Positions 14,743-19,748 of a stretch of DNA of 19,748 nt are shown in pieces (position 1 is the first letter of the stretch; every line of letters starts with the position of its first letter). The notes under the pieces are model-generated. The model was not told where the DNA came from. It did no database searches and saw only the letters and a program-made list of their open reading frames with translations. This stretch comes from DATLCI01 sp046714215 (lineage in GTDB: Bacteria; Acidobacteriota; Terriglobia; Terriglobales; Acidobacteriaceae). The stretch covers positions 1 through 19,748 of the forward strand of contig JBKKBM010000255.1 of assembly GCA_046714215.1 (NCBI GenBank), given 5' to 3'. A program made the position numbers and the translations under genes.

Positions 14743-15027
14743 ATGCCAAAGAGCGCATTGAAGTTGCCCCAGAAACGCTGGCAGTTACAGACGGCAAAGG
14801 CGCAGTTCAGCGAGCTCTTCCGCCGGGCCCGCGCCGAAGGCCCGCAGTGGGTCACTCGTCAGGACAAGGAAGCCGTGGTGGTGCTGCCCGCCGAGGAGTT
14901 CGAACGTCTCTGCGCGCGCGCCCGTCAACCGCAAAGCCTGGTCCAATTCTTTGCGGAATCGCCGCTGGCCAAAGTGACGCTCAATCTGGAGCGAAAGCCG
15001 GATTACGGGCGGAAGGTCGGTCTGTGA
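14743..15027 (+). CDS. Phd/YefM-type antitoxin
   Basis: A 94-residue protein with the Phd/YefM layout: an N-terminal DNA-binding part starting WQLQTAKAQFSELFRRA (about residues 11-27), a beta strand VTRQDKEAVVVLPAEEFER (38-56), and a flexible C-terminal tail that would wrap the toxin. It is expected to bind and block the PIN toxin encoded next and, alone or with it, to repress the operon promoter. ATG 14743 is preceded by AGGA at 14734-14737. Its stop overlaps the toxin GTG by 4 nt (GTGA, 15024-15027), which keeps antitoxin and toxin translation coupled. Pairing of a Phd-type antitoxin with a VapC-type toxin is common in mixed type II systems. Confidence 0.9.
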   Translation: MPKSALKLPQKRWQLQTAKAQFSELFRRARAEGPQWVTRQDKEAVVVLPAEEFERLCARARQPQSLVQFFAESPLAKVTLNLERKPDYGRKVGL

Positions 15028-15446
15028 GCGGGTTTCTGCTCGACACCAACGTGATCTCAGAGCTTATTCGGCGCCGGCCGGAGCCGCGAGTTGAGGCTTG
15101 GGTGGCGGCCACCGATGAGAACTTGCTCTACCTCAGCGTCCTCACCATTGGTGAGATCCGCAAGGGGATTGCCCTGGTCAAGGACGCTTCACGCCGAGTC
15201 ACTTTGGAGGTCTGGCTCGACAGCGACTTGGCAACGCGCTTTGCCGGACGCATCCTCCCCATCGATCAAGCGGTCGCTGACCGCTGGGGGCGGCTCTCCG
15301 CCCAAGCGAGTCCAAAGTCGCTCTTGCCGGTGATTGACGGGTTGCTAGCAGCCACCGCTTTTCGCTACGACCTGACTTTCGTTACCCTCAACACCAAGGA
15401 CATTGCCCAGACCGGTGTACCGCTGTTCAATCCGTGGTTGAACTAA
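15024..15446 (+). CDS. VapC/FitB-type PIN-domain toxin (ribonuclease)
   Basis: A 140-residue PIN-domain protein, the usual VapC size. The start is GTG 15024, overlapping the antitoxin stop; the frame is open upstream to 14847 but that part overlaps the antitoxin gene. The acidic metal-binding residues are all present: D7 (FLLDTNVISEL), E44 (LTIGEIRKG), D105 (VIDGLLAATA) and D126 (LNTKDI). The end, GVPLFNPW, is typical of the FitB branch. VapC toxins cut specific RNAs, often tRNA anticodon loops, when freed from the antitoxin. All key residues are intact, so it is probably functional. Its RNA target is unknown. Confidence 0.93.
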   Translation: MSGFLLDTNVISELIRRRPEPRVEAWVAATDENLLYLSVLTIGEIRKGIALVKDASRRVTLEVWLDSDLATRFAGRILPIDQAVADRWGRLSAQASPKSLLPVIDGLLAATAFRYDLTFVTLNTKDIAQTGVPLFNPWLN

Positions 15447-15465
15447 CGGTCTTCCCGCATTCCGC

Positions 15466-15471
15466 TAAAAT
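15466..15471 (+). promoter_or_regulatory. -10 element TAAAAT predicting a leaderless transcript
   Basis: TAAAAT (5 of 6) is followed by six bases, CTCTCC, then the ATG at 15478, so the expected start of transcription is the A of ATG. A TTGAAC at 15438-15443 is 22 nt upstream, too far for a standard -35. Confidence 0.45.
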
Positions 15472-15477
15472 CTCTCC

Positions 15478-15678
15478 ATGGCAAACCTAACTTTGGTCTA
15501 TGGACTCAGGCTGCTTCCCGCCGAAGACATTGTGGAAGTGGGCGAGGCGCCCGTCCAATTGCGTAATGGTAATACCGCTCACGTCACCATGCACGTGCTC
15601 GAGGGCAGCAAGGAGGAGATCGAGGCCCAACTCAAGCACAGCCTGGAAGCCTTCTTCGACCTCTACCCGGACATCTAG
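15478..15678 (+). CDS. Small protein of unknown function, 66 residues
   Basis: A short acidic protein reading MANLTLVYGLRLLPAEDI, then GNTAHVTMHVLEGSKEEIEA, then a helix ending FFDLYPDI. It looks like a small alpha/beta domain with no signal peptide or membrane segment and no recognised motif. It starts 32 nt after the VapC stop on the same strand, but has its own -10 element at 15466-15471 and no ribosome site, so it is probably transcribed separately as a leaderless message. A role in the toxin-antitoxin operon is possible but not supported by sequence. Coding is supported by the promoter position and protein-like composition rather than by homology. Confidence 0.6.
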   Translation: MANLTLVYGLRLLPAEDIVEVGEAPVQLRNGNTAHVTMHVLEGSKEEIEAQLKHSLEAFFDLYPDI

Positions 15679-15790
15679 CCGGTTCCCATAATGGAACTGG
15701 TTCGTCGGGGCCTCGGTGGTCAATCCAGTACACCCGATTCCGTTTTTCGTAACAACATTCATCGGCGCGCGCCACTCCCCGTTCGGGAAG

Positions 15791-15799
15791 CCTAGAATC
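15791..15799 (+). promoter_or_regulatory. -10 element (CCTAGAATC) of the second companion/matrixin-like pair
   Basis: TAGAAT at 15793-15798 ends 11 nt before the first base of ATG 15809, so the mRNA leader would be only a few nucleotides. The same 9-mer occurs before mutY at 4141-4149. Confidence 0.45.
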
Positions 15800-15808
15800 A
15801 TCCGTATC

Positions 15809-16378
15809 ATGGAGAGGGCTCTAGTCCGCTGCGCCTGCGTCTTCGCCTGCCTGATTCTGCTGGCCCACGCCGGCGACCCTGCGCCCCGCACCCGCGCCAC
15901 CCCGCCTGACCTGCAACAGGTCACTCAGCGCGCCGGCCTGATCTTTCTCGGACGCGTGGTGAAGGTCGAGTGGAAGCACGCGCCCGCTGGCGGACAGACG
16001 GACCGCGTCCGCATCACCTTTCAGGTGCTCGACGGCATCCGGGGCACCCGCACCGGCGAAACTGTGGCAGTGGAGGAGTGGAGCGGCCTGTGGACTCCGG
16101 GCGATGAGCGCTATCGTCCTGGTGAGACGCTTTTTCTCTTCTTTTATCCCCGCAGCCGCCTGGGGCTGACCAGTCCGGTGGCGGGTGATGGCGGACGCAT
16201 CGAGCTTACCCCCACGCAACGCGTGGTACTCTCGCCCGAACGCAGCGCTACTTTATTGCCGCGCAGCTTGCGTCTGCAAAAGCATCAGGCCGCGGCGGAC
16301 ACCCTGCGCACCCAGCACTCCACCGTTTACAGACAATTCGCTCACATCGTACGGGAGTTTGCGGGAGTCGTGCCGTGA
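15809..16378 (+). CDS. Short secreted companion protein, second copy
   Basis: A 189-residue protein. ATG 15809 is chosen because it gives a signal peptide (CACVFACLILLAHAG) and lies just after a -10 element; the frame is open to ATG 15716 but that would put 31 extra residues before the signal. The mature protein has AGLIFLGRVVKVEW, VRITFQVLDGIRG and YRPGETLFLFFYP, which align by eye with the protein at 2865-3446. The sequence after about residue 130 is less similar. Its stop overlaps the GTG of the next gene by 4 nt (GTGA, 16375-16378), as in the other copy. Function unknown; the repeated pairing with matrixin-like genes suggests a partner role. Confidence 0.75.
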   Translation: MERALVRCACVFACLILLAHAGDPAPRTRATPPDLQQVTQRAGLIFLGRVVKVEWKHAPAGGQTDRVRITFQVLDGIRGTRTGETVAVEEWSGLWTPGDERYRPGETLFLFFYPRSRLGLTSPVAGDGGRIELTPTQRVVLSPERSATLLPRSLRLQKHQAAADTLRTQHSTVYRQFAHIVREFAGVVP

Positions 16379-19299
16379 CCACATTCCGCAACAGCGCACG
16401 CGCACCTTGCCTAATACTGCTGTTGTTGCTGGCCGTCATCCGCCCGCTGCATTCCGGCGGCGTGCTCGCCGTAGCCGGACCCAGCGGCTTTAACCCCAGC
16501 GCTGTGGGTAAGCCCATCACGTGGGCCAATGCTTCCCTCACCTATTACACCGACCTGGGCGACCTCAGCCCCGTGCTGCCGCAAGCGACCGCCAACGCCT
16601 TTGTGGCCGACGCCTTCGCCCGCTGGACCGCCGTCTCCACCGCTGCGCTTACCGCCACCCGCGCGGGCGCGCTTGCCCAGGACGTGAATGGGACGAACGT
16701 CTTTGCCGGCGGAGACTCCATGCCTGCTGACATCCAGCCGAGCGCTACCCATCGCCCGCTGGGCGTGGTCTACGATCAGGATGGCCAGGTGACGGACGCG
16801 CTGCTGGGTGCGGGCGCCGGTGCGGCAACTTTCTGCTCCACGAACTCCGTCTTCGGCGGCGCAGACAGCTACACCCTCGACGCCCACTTTGCCCATGCCC
16901 TCATCATCCTCAACGGGAACTGCGCGCAGCAATCCGCCGACCTGCCCACGCTGAAGTATCGGCTGGTGCGTCTGGCCGGCCGCATCCTGGGTGTGGGCTG
17001 GTCGCAGTTGAATGACAACGTCCGCACCGGGTCACCGCAGCCCAGTGCCGATGACTATGCCGGCTTCCCCCTCATGCATCCGCGCGGGGCCCCGTGCACT
17101 CCCGTCACCAGTTGCCTCCCGAACCCCGACCAGTTGCGCATGGATGATCGCGCCGCCATCGCCTACCTCTACCCCGCGGCTACCACCACCGCGCGCATCC
17201 AGGGCCGCGTTTACTTTGCGGACGAGCGCGGCCTGGCCGGCCAGCCCATGCAAGGCGTGAACGTAGTGGCCCGCCGGATGGATCCGGTAAGCGGCCTCCC
17301 TTCGCATACCTTTCTCGCCGCTTCCGTTTCCGGCTTTCGCTTTCGCGGCAATCACGGCAACCCCGTCACCGGATTCCAGACCGCTCAAGGCGAACCGTTT
17401 GCCAAGTTCGGCGCTGACGACCTTGCGCTTGAAGGCTTCTACGATCTCAGTGGCCTCGAGCTCCCGGCGGGCTCCGCCTCCGCCAGTTATCAAATCTCGT
17501 TGGAGCCGCTTAATCCGCTCTACCAAGGCGCGTCCGGCGTGGGACCCTATCGCTACGGGGTAGTAGCGCCCTCGGGCAGCGTGGCGCCCATTGCTATCCT
17601 CAATCTCGTCGCGGGATCCAACCTCACCCGCGACATCGTCATACCCAACAGCGCCCGTGTAGGCCAGGACGCTTCTGAGCCCAATCCCTCCTCCGCCCCG
17701 GCGCCGGTTCCCGCCGGAGGCGTGTGGTGGAGCAGTCTGAGCGGTCATGGCGATTCCGACTTCTACGCCTTCACTGCGCGCGCGGGTCGCACTTTTCATC
17801 TGCGCGTAACCGCGTTGGATGAGGCGTACGTTTCCACTACAGCGAAAGCGCGGCCCACCCTGGGTGTGTGGACAAGCGGCGCTCCTCCCGACTCGCCCCC
17901 CACACTGCTGGCGAACGCCTTCAACACCGCCATCACTGGCCAAACCAAGATCAGTGTGGCCACCGCCGCGGAGGCCGACCTTATCCTGGGCATCGCCGAC
18001 CATCGCGGCGATGGCCGCCCTGACTTCCAATATCATGCGCGCCTCCTCTATGCCGACCGTCTTTTGCCCGACCGCATCCCCGCCGGGGGCGGCACGCCGG
18101 TGATGCTGGAGGGTTACGGATTCAATACGAATACCACCGTCACCATCGGCGGACAGTCTGCGCTAGTACTCGCGCGCAGCGCCTCGCGGCTTTTGCTGCA
18201 ACCGCCGGCCCTGGGGAATGGTCAGGCGCAGGTGGTGGTGACCGACCTGGCCACCAGTGACGCCTCCACCATCACCGACGGGGCGCTCTTTGGCGCCACC
18301 GGAGGTGACCAATTGCAACTGCTCGCGTCCGCCAACCCTTCGGTGCCCGTTGGGGCGGAGACGCCGAACCCCATCCGCGTCCGCGTCACCACGGCCGACG
18401 GCGTCACCCCTGTCTCGGGCATGAGCGTCACCTTTTCCGCGTCACCGGTACAGTCCTTCTTCCCGGCGTGCGGTACGAATCCGTGCGCCCTCCTGACGGA
18501 CGCGCGCGGTGAGGCCATGGTCACCCTCGCGGTGCGGGCCACCTCCAGCAATACCGTCACCGCCGCCATCGCCAATGGTGCGCAGGTTGCGACCACCATC
18601 GTGGGCAGTGCACCCACCTCCGTGCTGTTTGCTTCCGTCCCTTTTCGCCGTGTGCCCGCTGGCGCTACTCGTCCGGTGCTCATCAGCGTTCGCCTGCTTA
18701 ACTCCGGCAACCCCACTGCCGGACAGGTGATCAACTTCAGCCTGGGCACTACGCCGGCTGTGGGCTCGGCCACGCTGGTGGCCCCCAGCATCGTCACCAA
18801 CAACGCCGGCGACGCCGTCAACACCGTGAATGTGGTAACGCTGGGCTCATCGTTCACCGTACTCGCTTGCGTAGCCACGGGTTCGCCCTGCACCACGGTG
18901 AACATCCAGGCCGTCGCGGAGAGTTCGCGGCAGTTGCAATTACTACGAGGCGGATCGCAGATTCTGGCCAGTGGCCAAAGCGCCGCGCCCATCATTCTGC
19001 GTGTGACCGATGCTGGGTTGCCGGACCGTCCCGTTCAGGGCGTGGCTGTGACTGTCGCGACGTCAGTGTTTGCGCGCTTGCGTAGCGCGGACTGCAATCT
19101 GCAGAATACGGACTGTCGCCCGGCGTCGGCGCGTCCCCTGGCTACATCTTTCACTACACTCACTACGGACGACAACGGCCTCATCACCCTTACGCCCGCC
19201 ATCCAAGGTTCGTGGGGCGCAGCGAATGTTTACACCCTCTTTCGCATCGGCGCGGCGGCCACACAAACCCAACAAGCTTCCGTCCAGATTTTCCAATAG
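16375..19299 (+). CDS. Secreted multidomain matrixin-like pseudoprotease with PPC, IPT/TIG and Ig-like domains
   Basis: A 974-residue exported protein from GTG 16375 (overlapping the upstream stop), with a signal peptide in residues 10-27. Residues about 45-270 align by eye with the metalloprotease at 1906-2868. However, its zinc motif HEVGHFYGLNH is replaced by RLAGRILGVGW at 199-209: H to R199, E to L200, H to R203, H to W209. Both glycines and a PLMHP segment at the Met-turn position are kept, so the fold probably remains without catalysis. Next are a carboxypeptidase-regulatory-like segment (from about 277), a PPC-like domain (about 445-560), IPT/TIG (about 566-637, RIPAGGGTPVMLEGYGF) and three Ig-like domains (about 645-743, 748-850, 855-974). 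It is probably a surface or secreted binding protein. A strong terminator follows. Confidence 0.8.
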   Translation: MTTFRNSARAPCLILLLLLAVIRPLHSGGVLAVAGPSGFNPSAVGKPITWANASLTYYTDLGDLSPVLPQATANAFVADAFARWTAVSTAALTATRAGALAQDVNGTNVFAGGDSMPADIQPSATHRPLGVVYDQDGQVTDALLGAGAGAATFCSTNSVFGGADSYTLDAHFAHALIILNGNCAQQSADLPTLKYRLVRLAGRILGVGWSQLNDNVRTGSPQPSADDYAGFPLMHPRGAPCTPVTSCLPNPDQLRMDDRAAIAYLYPAATTTARIQGRVYFADERGLAGQPMQGVNVVARRMDPVSGLPSHTFLAASVSGFRFRGNHGNPVTGFQTAQGEPFAKFGADDLALEGFYDLSGLELPAGSASASYQISLEPLNPLYQGASGVGPYRYGVVAPSGSVAPIAILNLVAGSNLTRDIVIPNSARVGQDASEPNPSSAPAPVPAGGVWWSSLSGHGDSDFYAFTARAGRTFHLRVTALDEAYVSTTAKARPTLGVWTSGAPPDSPPTLLANAFNTAITGQTKISVATAAEADLILGIADHRGDGRPDFQYHARLLYADRLLPDRIPAGGGTPVMLEGYGFNTNTTVTIGGQSALVLARSASRLLLQPPALGNGQAQVVVTDLATSDASTITDGALFGATGGDQLQLLASANPSVPVGAETPNPIRVRVTTADGVTPVSGMSVTFSASPVQSFFPACGTNPCALLTDARGEAMVTLAVRATSSNTVTAAIANGAQVATTIVGSAPTSVLFASVPFRRVPAGATRPVLISVRLLNSGNPTAGQVINFSLGTTPAVGSATLVAPSIVTNNAGDAVNTVNVVTLGSSFTVLACVATGSPCTTVNIQAVAESSRQLQLLRGGSQILASGQSAAPIILRVTDAGLPDRPVQGVAVTVATSVFARLRSADCNLQNTDCRPASARPLATSFTTLTTDDNGLITLTPAIQGSWGAANVYTLFRIGAAATQTQQASVQIFQ

Positions 19300-19301
19300 A
19301 A

Positions 19302-19326
19302 AAAGGGCGGCTGCGCGCCGCCCTTT
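19302..19326. terminator. Bidirectional rho-independent terminator
   Basis: A perfect 10-bp stem, AAAGGGCGGC and GCCGCCCTTT, around a 5-nt loop TGCGC. It lies between the convergent stop codons at 19299 (+) and 19341 (-). A-rich sequence before and T-rich after the stem mean it can end transcripts from both sides. Confidence 0.85.
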
Positions 19327-19340
19327 CCGCGAGAATCTTC

Positions 19341-19748
19341 CTATTTCTTCTGCTGTAGATACGAATCCACCCAGCCATTCACCGTCTTGTACCAAAGCTG
19401 GCTGTTCTGCGGCTTCAGCACCCAGTGGCCTTCGTCGGGGAAATACAGCATCTTCGACGGCACCTTCAAACGCTGCAATGTAGTGAATAGTTGGAAGCCT
19501 TCGGAAACATCTAGCCGATAGTCGAGCTGCCCGTGGACCACCAGCGTGGGCGTCTTGATGTTTTGGGCAAACAGGTGCGGCGACCACTTACGGTACATCT
19601 CGCGGTTTGTCCACGGCGTGCCTTTGAACTCCCACTCGATGAAGAACAATTCCTCGGTGGTTCCGAACGACGACTCGGTGTTGAACGTACCATCGTGCGA
19701 TACCGCGCACTGGAAGCGGTTGGTGTGTCCGATGATCCAGTTCACCAT
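19341..19748 (-). CDS. S9 family prolyl oligopeptidase, C-terminal part (5' end outside window)
   Basis: 135 residues are visible; the frame is open to the window edge, and the first visible residues MVNWIIGHTNRF are the usual continuation of the GGSYGGY-type nucleophile elbow, so the catalytic Ser and the beta-propeller lie outside. The remaining two catalytic residues are present: the Asp in HGQLDYRLD (D76 of the visible part) and the His in DEGHWVLKP (H108). The protein ends in a Lys-rich tail. S9 enzymes of this type (dipeptidyl or acylaminoacyl peptidases) cleave short peptides in the periplasm or cytoplasm. It converges with the pseudoprotease gene, with the terminator between them. Confidence 0.93.
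   Translation of the reverse strand: MVNWIIGHTNRFQCAVSHDGTFNTESSFGTTEELFFIEWEFKGTPWTNREMYRKWSPHLFAQNIKTPTLVVHGQLDYRLDVSEGFQLFTTLQRLKVPSKMLYFPDEGHWVLKPQNSQLWYKTVNGWVDSYLQQKK

Noticed and set aside
17032..18036. 334-codon open frame (-) inside the pseudoprotease gene
   Set aside because: Composition is shadow-like; the plus strand shows recognisable domains across the whole stretch.

Overview
The window looks like a piece of an Acidobacteriota chromosome, probably close to Solibacter/Bryobacter. This is inferred from the high GC content, the secreted matrixin-like proteases with IPT/TIG and Ig-like repeats, a large TonB-family protein with a long cytoplasmic N-terminus, small secreted proteins with the IADIARQKRAEK-type motif, and the mix of GTG starts and start codons placed almost at the promoter. 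No rRNA, tRNA, CRISPR array, insertion sequence or phage gene was found.

Layout. 1-1895 (+): the 3' part of a PilX-like pilus-assembly gene, a secreted coiled-coil protein and a MarR regulator. 1906-4027 (-): a tightly overlapping three-gene operon (lipoprotein, short secreted companion protein, matrixin-type zinc metalloprotease). 4214-5721 (+): mutY followed 8 nt later by a thioredoxin-like/peroxiredoxin gene. 5791-7515 (+): an exported M28 aminopeptidase. 7692-9998 (+): a large protein with a divergent class III nucleotidyl cyclase domain. 9999-10325: a gene-poor stretch with two about 52-bp arms in inverted orientation around a frameshifted two-helix membrane protein gene. 10326-12026 (-): TonB-family protein. 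12115-12651 (+): exported protein of unknown function. 12708-12870: a frameshifted relic of a formylglycine-generating-enzyme (SUMF1-like) domain and a heptamer repeat. 12885-13817 (-): trxB. 13899-14600 (-): exported unknown protein. 14690-15446 (+): a Phd/VapC-type toxin-antitoxin operon with a near-consensus promoter and an iterated operator candidate. 15478-15678 (+): a 66-residue unknown protein. 15809-19299 (+): a second 'companion plus matrixin' pair, ended by a strong terminator. 19341-19748 (-): the C-terminal end of an S9 prolyl oligopeptidase.

The most notable point is that the window holds two related copies of a two-gene secreted module. Each has a short signal-peptide protein overlapping by 4 nt the gene of a matrixin-fold protein with a carboxypeptidase-regulatory-like domain. 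In the copy at 1906-3446 the zinc site HEVGHFYGLNH is intact. In the copy at 15809-19299 every zinc ligand and the catalytic Glu are replaced, while the surrounding glycines and the Met-turn region remain, and the protein has gained PPC, IPT/TIG and Ig-like domains. It looks like a pseudoprotease turned into a binding or surface protein.

A second theme is promoter placement. Several -10-like hexamers lie 6-18 nt before a start codon (genes starting at 12026, 14600, 15478, 15809), which predicts leaderless or very short-leader mRNAs. A third theme is redox defence: mutY with a CPTC redoxin, and trxB elsewhere.
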